A DNA stretch of 64,000 nucleotides from Mycolicibacillus parakoreensis. GTDB lineage: Bacteria; Actinomycetota; Actinomycetes; Mycobacteriales; Mycobacteriaceae. Of this stretch, positions 22,715 through 30,108 are shown one piece after another (the stretch's first letter is position 1; each line of letters opens with the position of its first letter). The notes under the pieces were generated by a model. That model had not been told where the DNA came from. It was given only the letters and a program-made list of their open reading frames with translations, and searched no databases. The stretch lies in contig NZ_CP092365.1 of assembly GCF_022370835.2 (NCBI RefSeq), forward strand, positions 1,922,001 through 1,986,000. The letters are read 5' to 3'. Made by a program: the position numbers and the translations under genes.

Positions 22715-23425
22715 GTGCACCCGCACAAACATGACCCCCGCCGTGACCCTAGCGGTGAGCTCGACCACAGCCGCGGGCGCGACGCCAAGCGCGACGCCAA
22801 GCGCGACCTCAAGGGCCGCGATCTCAAGGGCCGCGACCTCAAGGGCGATGTCGTCGAGGCGGCGGTTCGGCTCCTGGACCGCTACGGCATCGCCGACCTG
22901 AGCATGCGCCGGCTGGCCCGCGAACTCGACCTCACCCCCGGCGCGCTGTACTGGCACTTCGCCGACAAGCAGGCACTGCTCGGCGCGGTCACCGACCGGC
23001 TGCTGGCCCCGGTCGACACCGCGGCGCCGGCCCGCGGCTGGCGCGAGCGCATCGAGGCGCTGTGCCGACGGTTGCGCGACGCGCTGCTGTCGCACACCGA
23101 CGGCGCCGAGCTGGTCTCGGCCAGCCTGGCCGCCGGCCGGTCCCGGCGCATCGACGAGGTGGCGGCGGCGCTGGCCGACGCCGCCGGCGACTGCGGGATG
23201 CCGCCGGAGCAGTCCGCGCTGGCCGCCCGCTCGATCCTGTACTACGTGCTCGGGTTCACCGTCGATGAGCAGTCCCGCCGGCAGTGGGATGCCGCCGGTG
23301 CGGCCGCGACCGTCTCCGACCTGGCCGCCGCCGGTCCGCACGCCCACCCCGACCGCGACTTCGGGTTCGGTCTGGGACTGCTGATCGACGGGCTCGCCGC
23401 GCACGCCGCGGTCGCGCTCAGCTGA
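22715..23425 (+). CDS. bioQ: TetR-family repressor of biotin genes
   Basis: The 236-residue protein has a TetR helix-turn-helix at residues about 50-95 ([21 protein letters not shown]) and an all-helical C-terminal domain. The divergent position next to bioB and the TGAAC-N3-GTTCA repeats identify it as BioQ, the biotin regulator of corynebacteria and mycobacteria. Residues 22-44 are an unusual charged tandem repeat (RDAK twice, RDLKG three times) ahead of the DNA-binding domain. GTG 22715 is supported by a leaderless -10. The last 8 nt overlap the convergent 2H phosphoesterase gene inside a 32-bp palindrome. Confidence 0.87.
   Translation: MHPHKHDPRRDPSGELDHSRGRDAKRDAKRDLKGRDLKGRDLKGDVVEAAVRLLDRYGIADLSMRRLARELDLTPGALYWHFADKQALLGAVTDRLLAPVDTAAPARGWRERIEALCRRLRDALLSHTDGAELVSASLAAGRSRRIDEVAAALADAAGDCGMPPEQSALAARSILYYVLGFTVDEQSRRQWDAAGAAATVSDLAAAGPHAHPDRDFGFGLGLLIDGLAAHAAVALS
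22777..22846 (+). repeat. In-frame tandem repeats at the 5' end of bioQ
   Basis: Two 12-nt units (22777-22788, 22789-22800) are followed by three 15-nt units (22802-22816, 22817-22831, 22832-22846; CGCGAYCTCAAGGGC). They encode RDAK-RDAK-(RDLKG)3. All units keep the frame, so copy-number change would alter length but not disrupt the protein. Confidence 0.85.
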
Positions 23426-23437
23426 GCGCGACCGCGG
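23406..23437. terminator. 32-bp perfect palindrome over both stop codons of bioQ and the 2H gene
   Basis: Two 16-nt arms (23406-23421 and 23422-23437) are exact reverse complements with no spacer. The stops of the two convergent genes fall symmetrically inside it. It would fold into a strong hairpin in either transcript; no U tract follows. Both proteins consequently end in AVALS. Confidence 0.6.
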
Positions 23438-23927
23438 TGCGGGCCGCGCCGTTCCAGTGCCGCACGCCGACCAGCCGGCCCGCAAGCTCCGCCGGGCGCC
23501 CCGCGATGCGCAGCGCGGGGCCCAGCTGGTCGGCGGTGAGACGGCGGGCCAGGGTGACGTGCGGGCTCCAGCGCCCCACCGCGGTGGTGGCGCGCGGGCC
23601 CGGGTGCAGCCACGGCGCGGCGGCGGCCGCGATCGCGGCGTGCAGGTCCAGCAGCGCCGCGCTGGGCACCACCAGCCGGGCGAGCACCGGGCGGTCGCGG
23701 CCGAACAGCACGGGGGCCCCGATCCGGCAGGTCAGCGGCAGCCGAGTGAGCAGCCCGGCGCACGCGTCACCGACCCCGGGGCCGATGCGGTCGGCGACGA
23801 CCAGGGTGACGTGCGGGCGCGCCGGGAGCGGCGGGGCGGCGATTCCGGCGCCGGCCAGCCGTGCCCACGCGGCGCGGATCGCGGTCTCGGTGGCGTCGTC
23901 GAACACCAGCTCCAGCGAGTGCACCAT
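23418..23927 (-). CDS. 2H phosphoesterase / 2'-5' RNA ligase-like protein
   Basis: The 169-residue protein carries the two HxT motifs that define 2H phosphoesterases (PHVTLVVAD near residue 38 and SPHVTLARR near residue 122). It matches Rv1571 in length, sequence and position after bioD. Activity on 2',3'-cyclic or linear phosphodiester ends is typical of the fold, but the substrate is not known. ATG 23927 lies 2 nt from the bioD stop, so it is translated with the biotin genes. Confidence 0.82.
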   Translation of the reverse strand: MVHSLELVFDDATETAIRAAWARLAGAGIAAPPLPARPHVTLVVADRIGPGVGDACAGLLTRLPLTCRIGAPVLFGRDRPVLARLVVPSAALLDLHAAIAAAAAPWLHPGPRATTAVGRWSPHVTLARRLTADQLGPALRIAGRPAELAGRLVGVRHWNGAARTAVALS

Positions 23928-23929
23928 GG

Positions 23930-24610
23930 TCAGCGTGCCAGTGCGGCAACCCAATCGGGATCGAAGGCGGCGGCGCTGAGCGCCGCGAACGCGGCGGGGT
24001 CGGCGACCCCGGCCCCGGCGGGCAGCACCGCCCGCAGCGGGGCCAGCCGGGCCAGCGCCGCCCGGTTGTCGGTCTCGGCCGGCCCGGGGTCGGCCGGCCA
24101 GGAACCGATCACCAGCCCGGCGCAGCGCAGCCGATCGCGCGCCACCGCCTCCAGCGTCAGCGCGGTGTGGTTGAGCGTGCCCAGCCCGGCGGCGACGACC
24201 ACCAGCACCGCGGCATCGACGTCGCCGGCGAGATCACGCAGGGTCAACCCGTCGGCACCGATCTCGACCAACAGCCCCCCGGCGCCCTCGACGAGGGTCA
24301 GCCGGCCCGGGCGGTCGAGCCCGGTGATCATCCGGCGCAGCCGGGCGGCGGTGGGCAGGGCGGCCCCGGCGGCGGCGGCCGCCGCCCGGGGTGCCAGCGG
24401 TTGCGGGTAGCGGGCCCCGCCGGTCAGGGTGGCGATCCCGGTCAGCCGGGCCACCGCGGCCAGGTCGTCGTCGCCGGCGGCGGTGCCGGTCTGCACCGGT
24501 TTGCACACCGTCACCGGCACCCCGGCCTGCCGTGCGCAACTGGCCACCGCCGCGGTCGCGACCGTCTTGCCGACCCCGGTGTCGGTGCCGGTGACGATCA
24601 GCACGCTCAT
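23930..24610 (-). CDS. bioD: Dethiobiotin synthetase
   Basis: BioD closes the ureido ring of diaminopelargonate with CO2 and ATP. The 226-residue protein has the P-loop GTDTGVGKT at the N-terminus, KPVQTG for substrate binding, and VEGAGGLLV. It overlaps the bioF stop by 4 nt. Confidence 0.96.
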   Translation of the reverse strand: MSVLIVTGTDTGVGKTVATAAVASCARQAGVPVTVCKPVQTGTAAGDDDLAAVARLTGIATLTGGARYPQPLAPRAAAAAAGAALPTAARLRRMITGLDRPGRLTLVEGAGGLLVEIGADGLTLRDLAGDVDAAVLVVVAAGLGTLNHTALTLEAVARDRLRCAGLVIGSWPADPGPAETDNRAALARLAPLRAVLPAGAGVADPAAFAALSAAAFDPDWVAALAR

Positions 24611-25749
24611 CGCGCGCCCAGCACGGCGGTGAGCACCCGGCGGGCGGTGTCGAGGTCGTCGTCGGTGAGGGAGGCCCGTGCGGTCAGGCGCAGCCGGGAC
24701 GTCCCGGCCGGCACCGTCGGTGGGCGGAAACAGCCCACCCGCACACCGGATCGCAGGCAGTCGGCCGCCGCGGCGACCGCGACCTGCGGGTCCCCCAGGA
24801 TCACCGACACCACCGCCGAGGTCGGCACCGTCGGCACCGCGCAGATCGCGGCGAGCTGTCCGGCGTGGCGCAGCACCGCCGCCGGCAGGTCCGGGTCGGC
24901 GGCGAGCACCGCCAGTGCGGCGCCGGCGGCCCCGACCGCGGCCGGCGCCAGCCCGGTGTCGAAGATGAACGTCCGCGCGTTGTCGATCAGGTGCGCGCGC
25001 ACCGCCGCCGGCCCGACCACCGCACCGCCCTGCCCGCCGAGCGCCTTCGACAGCGTGGTGGTCACCACCACGTCGGCGGCGCCGGCCAGCCCGGCCTCCT
25101 CGACCAGCCCGCGCCCGCCGGTGCCGCGCACCCCCAGCCCGTGGGCCTCGTCGACGAGCAGCAGCGCGCCGTGGCGGCGGCAGACGGCGTGCAGGTCGCG
25201 CAGCGGGGCCAGGTCGCCGTCGGCGCTGAACACCGACTCGGTGAGCACCACCGCCCGGTCCTCGGTGCGTGCGGCCAGCGCCGCGGCCACCGCGTCGACG
25301 TCGCGGTGGGCCGTCACCGCCACCCGGGCGCGGGAGAGCCGGCAGGCGTCGACCAGCGAGGCGTGGCAGTGGGCGTCGGAGACCAAAAGCGCACCGGGGC
25401 CCGAGAGGGCGACCACCGCGCCCAGGTTGGCGGTGTAGCCGGAGGAGAACACCAGGGCGCTCTCGGCGCCGAGGAACGCCGCGAGGTCCCGTTCGAACTG
25501 TTCATGCAGCGCGGTGTTGCCGGTCACCAGCCGGGACCCGCCGGCGCCGGCGCCCCAGGTCCGCAGCGCCGCGGCCGCGCCCCGCAGCACCGCCGGGTGA
25601 CGGGACAACCCGAGGTAGTCGTTGGAGGCCAGATCCAGTTCCGCGGTGACCGCGGCGCGGGTGCGCAGGCTGCGCCGCAGGCCGGCCCGGCGGCGCGCCT
25701 GCTCCACGTCGGCCAGCCAGGCCAGCGGCGATGGCCCCGTGCGTGTCAC
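24607..25749 (-). CDS. bioF: 8-amino-7-oxononanoate synthase
   Basis: BioF is a PLP enzyme that condenses pimeloyl-ACP/CoA with alanine. The 380-residue protein has [30 protein letters not shown] (Asp binding PLP) and the Schiff-base Lys in [16 protein letters not shown] 25749 has GAGGAG about 10 nt upstream. A BioQ-type operator lies just upstream, over the bioA stop codon, so bioF-bioD-2H can be repressed separately from bioA. Confidence 0.95.
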   Translation of the reverse strand: MTRTGPSPLAWLADVEQARRRAGLRRSLRTRAAVTAELDLASNDYLGLSRHPAVLRGAAAALRTWGAGAGGSRLVTGNTALHEQFERDLAAFLGAESALVFSSGYTANLGAVVALSGPGALLVSDAHCHASLVDACRLSRARVAVTAHRDVDAVAAALAARTEDRAVVLTESVFSADGDLAPLRDLHAVCRRHGALLLVDEAHGLGVRGTGGRGLVEEAGLAGAADVVVTTTLSKALGGQGGAVVGPAAVRAHLIDNARTFIFDTGLAPAAVGAAGAALAVLAADPDLPAAVLRHAGQLAAICAVPTVPTSAVVSVILGDPQVAVAAAADCLRSGVRVGCFRPPTVPAGTSRLRLTARASLTDDDLDTARRVLTAVLGAR

Positions 25750-25775
25750 CCGATGCTCCTCGACCCCGGTGCGGC

Positions 25776-25796
25776 TTGAACACCGTTCAGGTTAGT
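25776..25796. promoter_or_regulatory. BioQ-type operator upstream of bioF
   Basis: TGAAC-ACC-GTTCA (25777-25789) within the same conserved block as upstream of bioB. It overlaps the bioA stop codon (25787-25789). TAACCT (25795-25790 on the minus strand) would be the bioF -10, placing the repeat over the transcription start. Confidence 0.75.
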
Positions 25797-27097
25797 GCAC
25801 GCGCCACCGCGACCATCGCCGCACCGATGCGCCCGATCTCCTCGCCGGTGCAGATGTAGGGCGGCATCGCGTAGATCAGGGTGCGAAACGGGCGCAGCCA
25901 CACCCCGTGGTCGAGGGCGACCGCGGTGGCCACCGCCATATCGACCGGTTCGTGGCGTTCGATGACCCCGATCGCGCCGCACACTCGCACCTCGGCGACC
26001 CCGGGCAGCGCCGCCGCCGGCGCGAGCGCCGCCCGCAACCCGGCCTCGATCGCGGCGACCCGGCCGCGCCAGTCGCCGTCGAGCAGCACCTCGATGCTGG
26101 CCACCGAGACCGCACACGCCAGCGGGTTGGCCATGAACGTCGGGCCGTGCATCAACGCCCCGGCCGCGCCGCCGCTGATGGTCTCGGCGATCGCGCGGGT
26201 GCACAGCGTGGCGGCCAGCGTGAGATACCCGCCGGTGAGCGCCTTGCCCACGCACATGATGTCGGGGCTGACCCCGGCGTGGTCGGCGGCGAACAGCGCG
26301 CCGGTGCGGCCGAAGCCGGTGGCGATCTCGTCGAAGATCAGCAGCACCCGGTGGCGGTCGCAGGCGGCGCGCAGATCGGCGAGGTAGCGCGGGTCGTGGA
26401 AGCGCATGCCGCCGGCGCCCTGCACCACCGGTTCGACGATGACCGCGGCCAGCTCGTCGGCGCACTCGGCCAGCTGCGCCTCGAAGGCCGCACTGTAGTC
26501 GGGGTCGTAGTCGGCCGGCACCGCCGGGGCGAACACCTGCCGGGCCAAGACGTCGGTCCACAACGCGTGCATGCCGCCGTCGGGGTCGCAGACGCTCATC
26601 GGGGTGAAGGTGTCGCCGTGGTAGCCGCCCCGCCAGGTCATCAACCGGTGTTTGCCGCCGCGGCCGCGGGCGCGCCAGTACTGCAGCGCCATCTTCACCG
26701 CCACCTCGACCGAGACCGAGCCGGAGTCGGCGAGAAAGACCGTGTCCAGGCCCGCCGGGGTGATCTCGACGAGCAACTCGGCCAGCCGGGCGGCCGGCTC
26801 GTGGGTCAGTCCCCCGAACATGACGTGGTTCATCACCTGCAGCTGGTCGGTGAGCGCGGCGTCGAGCACCGGGTGGCCGTGCCCGTGCACGGCGGTCCAC
26901 CAGGAACTCATCGCGTCGAGCGCCTCGACGGGTTCGCCGTCGCGGATCAGGGTCAGCCAGGCACCGCGGGCCGCGGTCGCCACCAACGGTGCGGGCCCCG
27001 AGCCGTCGACGCCCAGCGTGCTGTAGGGGTGCCAGAGGTGCCGGGCGTCGAGCGCGCTGATCTGGGCGGGGGTCAAACCCGACGTCGGCGCGGCCAT
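25787..27097 (-). CDS. bioA: Adenosylmethionine-8-amino-7-oxononanoate aminotransferase
   Basis: BioA makes 7,8-diaminopelargonate using SAM as amino donor. The 436-residue PLP enzyme starts with [12 protein letters not shown], typical of BioA rather than other class III aminotransferases. It has [33 protein letters not shown] and the PLP Lys in [14 protein letters not shown] 27097 has TACCCT 7 nt upstream (leaderless) and no BioQ-type repeat, so the gene may escape the control seen at bioB and bioF. Confidence 0.96.
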   Translation of the reverse strand: MAAPTSGLTPAQISALDARHLWHPYSTLGVDGSGPAPLVATAARGAWLTLIRDGEPVEALDAMSSWWTAVHGHGHPVLDAALTDQLQVMNHVMFGGLTHEPAARLAELLVEITPAGLDTVFLADSGSVSVEVAVKMALQYWRARGRGGKHRLMTWRGGYHGDTFTPMSVCDPDGGMHALWTDVLARQVFAPAVPADYDPDYSAAFEAQLAECADELAAVIVEPVVQGAGGMRFHDPRYLADLRAACDRHRVLLIFDEIATGFGRTGALFAADHAGVSPDIMCVGKALTGGYLTLAATLCTRAIAETISGGAAGALMHGPTFMANPLACAVSVASIEVLLDGDWRGRVAAIEAGLRAALAPAAALPGVAEVRVCGAIGVIERHEPVDMAVATAVALDHGVWLRPFRTLIYAMPPYICTGEEIGRIGAAMVAVARALT

Positions 27098-27104
27098 CAG
27101 ACCG

Positions 27105-27110
27105 AGGGTA
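27105..27110 (-). promoter_or_regulatory. -10 hexamer of leaderless bioA
   Basis: TACCCT on the minus strand ends 7 nt before ATG 27097; no ribosome site is visible. Confidence 0.5.
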
Positions 27111-27227
27111 ATGCAGGCTGATGCGCCCGCCGGCGGGCCCCGAACGTCACCGTCGGGTCACGGTCCGGCCAATTCTGGTCCCCAATCCTCGCCGCCGCTG
27201 GCACACTGCCCCGGCCGTGTTGTAAAA

Positions 27228-27251
27228 GTGACTGTAGTGACTCCTGTGACT
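27228..27251 (+). promoter_or_regulatory. Three GTGACT direct repeats upstream of the RipD-like gene
   Basis: GTGACT occurs at 27228, 27237 and 27246, an exact 9-nt period, 19 nt upstream of the RipD-like start. Phased half-sites of this kind suggest a response-regulator site; MtrA, which controls cell-wall hydrolase genes through GTCAC-like direct repeats, is a candidate. The identification is inference. Confidence 0.4.
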
Positions 27252-27269
27252 TCAGAGAATGGACCTTCG

Positions 27270-27782
27270 ATGAAACGTGTAGCCGCCGCCCTGTTCGGCG
27301 TCGTGATGGGCTCGGTGCTCAGCACCGCGCTGCTGGTCGCCACCCCGGGGGTGGCCGCCGCGGTCCCGGGCGCCTCCGCCCAGGGCAACGGGTCGATGAT
27401 CGACTACGTCATCACCCGCGGACTCTCCCAACGCGGCGTGCCGTTCTCCTACGGCGGTGGCGGGGTGAGCGGCCCCACCCGCGGGGTCGGCCGGTACGCC
27501 TCCGTGGTCGGGTTCGACGCCTCCGGGCTGACCCAGTACGCCTTCGCCGGTGCCGGGATCAAGCTGCCCCGCTCCTCGGCCACCCAGTACCAGGTGGGCC
27601 GCAAGGTGCCGCCGGCGCAGGCCCAGCGCGGTGACCTGATCTTCTACGGCCCGCAGGGCACCCAGAGCGTCACGCTGTATCTGGGCAACCAGCAGATGCT
27701 GGAGGTCTCCGACACGGTCACCGTCGCCCCGGTGCGTTCGGCGGAGATGGCGCCGTATCTGGTGCGGATCCTGGACTCCTGA
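27270..27782 (+). CDS. ripD: Secreted non-catalytic NlpC/P60-domain protein (RipD-like)
   Basis: The 170-residue protein has a signal peptide (residues 1-31, cleavage after a VAAA-type site) and an NlpC/P60 fold. The catalytic Cys is replaced by Ala84 (GFDASGL where active enzymes have DCSGL) and the catalytic His by Ser133 (SVTLYLGN). These changes match RipD (Rv1566c), which binds peptidoglycan without cutting it. ATG 27270 starts the signal sequence MKRVAAALF. The gene is followed by a strong hairpin. Confidence 0.88.
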   Translation: MKRVAAALFGVVMGSVLSTALLVATPGVAAAVPGASAQGNGSMIDYVITRGLSQRGVPFSYGGGGVSGPTRGVGRYASVVGFDASGLTQYAFAGAGIKLPRSSATQYQVGRKVPPAQAQRGDLIFYGPQGTQSVTLYLGNQQMLEVSDTVTVAPVRSAEMAPYLVRILDS

Positions 27783-27804
27783 GCACCCCCGCTCCGGACC
27801 CCAC

Positions 27805-27838
27805 CGCCGCCCGGCCGCCGCGAAACGGCCGGGCGGCG
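27805..27838 (+). terminator. GC-rich hairpin after the RipD-like gene
   Basis: Perfect 13-bp arms (27805-27817 and 27826-27838) enclose an 8-nt loop, starting 23 nt after the stop codon. No U tract follows, as is common for mycobacterial terminators. Confidence 0.65.
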
Positions 27839-27889
27839 TGGTCGTGATGCGGGAAAATCGCCGCGGTTCGGTAGATTGTCAGGTCGATC

Positions 27890-30067
27890 ATGACGACGCT
27901 GACCGCACGCCGGCCCAGACCGCGGCCCGCGATCACCACCACGCCCGCTCGCCCGGAGATGGGTACCCGCACGTCCGGGTTCTACCGCCACGACCTGGAC
28001 GGACTGCGCGGGATCGCGATCGCGTTGGTGGCGATGTTCCACGTCTGGTTCGGCCGGGTCTCCGGCGGTGTGGACGTGTTCTTGGCGCTGTCGGGGTTCT
28101 TCTTCGGCGGCAAGCTGCTGCGCGCGGCGCTCAACCCGACCGCGTCGCTGGCGTTGCGCCCCCAGCTGACCCGGCTGGTGCGCCGGCTGCTGCCGGCGCT
28201 GGTGGTGGTGCTCGCCGGCTGCGCGGTGCTGACGATCCTGATCCAGCCCCAGACCCGCTGGGAGGCGTTCGCCGACCAGAGCCTGGCCAGCCTCGGCTAC
28301 TACCAGAACTGGGAGTTGGCCCACACCGCCGCGGACTACCTGCAGGCCGGTGAGGCGGTCAGCCCGCTGCAGCACATCTGGTCGATGTCGGTGCAGGGCC
28401 AGTTCTACGTGTCGTTTCTGCTGCTGATCTTCGGGCTCGGGTTCCTGCTGCGCCGGCGCCTGACCGCACCGCGGCTGCGGACGGTGTTCATCGCGGTGTT
28501 GAGCGCGCTGACGGTGGCGTCGTTCGTCTACGCGATCATCGCCCACCAGGAGAACCAGGCCCTGGCCTACTACGACAGCTTCGCGCGGGCCTGGGAGTTG
28601 CTGATCGGGGCGTTGGCCGGGGCGCTGGTCACCTATATCCGCTGGCCGTTGTGGCTGCGCACCGTGGTGGCCGCGGTGGCGTTGGCGGCGATCCTGGCCT
28701 GCGGTGCGCTCATCGACGGGGTCAACGAATTCCCCGGTCCGTGGGCGCTGGTCCCGGTCGGTGCCACCGTGGCGTTCATCCTGGCCGGGGCCAACCGGCA
28801 CGCCACCCCCGGCACCGACAAGATCCCGCTGCCCAACCGGATTCTGGCGGCCGGGCCGCTGATGACGCTGGGCTCGATGGCCTACTCGCTGTACCTGTGG
28901 CACTGGCCGCTGCTGATCTTCTGGCTGTCCTACAGCGGTCACCGGCATGCCAGCGTGCTGGAGGGCACGGTGGTGCTGGCGGTCTCCGGGATCCTGGCGT
29001 ATCTGACCATGCGCTTCGTCGAGGACCCGCTGCGGATCCGCAAAACCGACCCGGTGGCCGCCCCGGTGGTGGCCGCGGTGCCGTGGCGCCTGCGGATGCG
29101 CCGCCCGACGATCGTGTTGGGCTCGGTGGTGGCGCTGCTGGGGGTGACGCTGACCGCGACGTCGTTCACCTGGCGCGAGCACGTCACCGTGCAGCGCTCC
29201 AGCGGCAAGGAACTCGCCGGTCTCAGCGCGCGCGACTACCCGGGGGCCCGCGCCCTGCTCGACCACGTGCGGGTGCCCAAGCTGCGGATGCGCCCCACCG
29301 TGCTGGAGGCCAAGAAGGACCTGCCGGCCTCGACCATCGACGGCTGCATCAGCACGTTCAAAAACCCCGAGATCATCAACTGCAGCTACGGCGACCAGGA
29401 CGCCACCCGCACGATCGCGCTGGCCGGGGGCTCGCACGCCGAGCACTGGTTGACCGCGCTGGATCTGCTGGGCCGTCGTCACCACTTCAAGGTCGTGACC
29501 TATCTGAAGATGGGCTGTCCGCTGTCGACCCAGAAGGTGCCGCGGATCATGGGAAGCAACGTCGCCTACCCGCAGTGCTACGACTGGGTTCAGCGCACCA
29601 TGGACGCACTCGTCGACGACCGCCCCGACTACGTGTTCACCACCTCCACCCGGCCGTGGAACATCAAACCCGGCGATGTCATGCCGGCGACCTATATCGG
29701 GATCTGGCAGCGGTTCCAGGACAACGACATCGCGGTGTTGGCGATGCGCGACACCCCGTGGCTGGTCGCCGACGGCGACGCGGTGGTGCCGCCGGACTGC
29801 CTGGCCAAGGGCGGCACCGCGGTCTCCTGCGGCGGGAAACGCTCCGAGCTGCTGTCCGACACCAACCCCACGTTGGAGTTCCTCGAGCGCTTCCCGGTGC
29901 TCAAACCGCTGGACATGACCGACGCGGTGTGCCGGGCCGACGTCTGCCGCGCCGTCGAGGGCAACGTGATGGTCTACCACGACTCCCACCACCTGTCGGC
30001 CAGCTACATGCGCACCATGGCCGGTGAGCTGGGCCGCCAGCTCGCCGCCGCGACCCGCTGGTGGTGA
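27890..30067 (+). CDS. Membrane acyltransferase-3 protein with C-terminal SGNH domain (OatA-like)
   Basis: The 725-residue protein has an acyltransferase-3 membrane domain of about ten segments (residues 30-385), with the conserved RHDLDGLRGIAIALVAMFHVW. An extracytoplasmic SGNH/GDSL-like domain (about 430-725) follows, with AGGSHAEHW and a late YHDSHHLS carrying the Asp/His pair. This is the layout of peptidoglycan or glycan O-acetyltransferases. It is homologous to Rv1565c; the acceptor is not established. ATG 27890 follows TAGATT (27872-27877) by 12 nt, so its leader is at most a few bases. Confidence 0.85.
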   Translation: MTTLTARRPRPRPAITTTPARPEMGTRTSGFYRHDLDGLRGIAIALVAMFHVWFGRVSGGVDVFLALSGFFFGGKLLRAALNPTASLALRPQLTRLVRRLLPALVVVLAGCAVLTILIQPQTRWEAFADQSLASLGYYQNWELAHTAADYLQAGEAVSPLQHIWSMSVQGQFYVSFLLLIFGLGFLLRRRLTAPRLRTVFIAVLSALTVASFVYAIIAHQENQALAYYDSFARAWELLIGALAGALVTYIRWPLWLRTVVAAVALAAILACGALIDGVNEFPGPWALVPVGATVAFILAGANRHATPGTDKIPLPNRILAAGPLMTLGSMAYSLYLWHWPLLIFWLSYSGHRHASVLEGTVVLAVSGILAYLTMRFVEDPLRIRKTDPVAAPVVAAVPWRLRMRRPTIVLGSVVALLGVTLTATSFTWREHVTVQRSSGKELAGLSARDYPGARALLDHVRVPKLRMRPTVLEAKKDLPASTIDGCISTFKNPEIINCSYGDQDATRTIALAGGSHAEHWLTALDLLGRRHHFKVVTYLKMGCPLSTQKVPRIMGSNVAYPQCYDWVQRTMDALVDDRPDYVFTTSTRPWNIKPGDVMPATYIGIWQRFQDNDIAVLAMRDTPWLVADGDAVVPPDCLAKGGTAVSCGGKRSELLSDTNPTLEFLERFPVLKPLDMTDAVCRADVCRAVEGNVMVYHDSHHLSASYMRTMAGELGRQLAAATRWW

Positions 30068-30096
30068 CGGTGACCCGGCCGGGCGGCGGCCGCGAC

Positions 30097-30102
30097 TAGG
30101 GT
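30097..30102 (+). promoter_or_regulatory. -10 hexamer of leaderless treX
   Basis: TAGGGT ends 6 nt before ATG 30109; no ribosome site. Confidence 0.5.
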
Positions 30103-30108
30103 CGACCC

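Noticed and set aside
22741..22850. bioQ repeat region as a CRISPR or VNTR array
   Set aside because: Units are 12-15 nt without spacers and keep the reading frame; it is a coding tandem repeat, not a CRISPR array.
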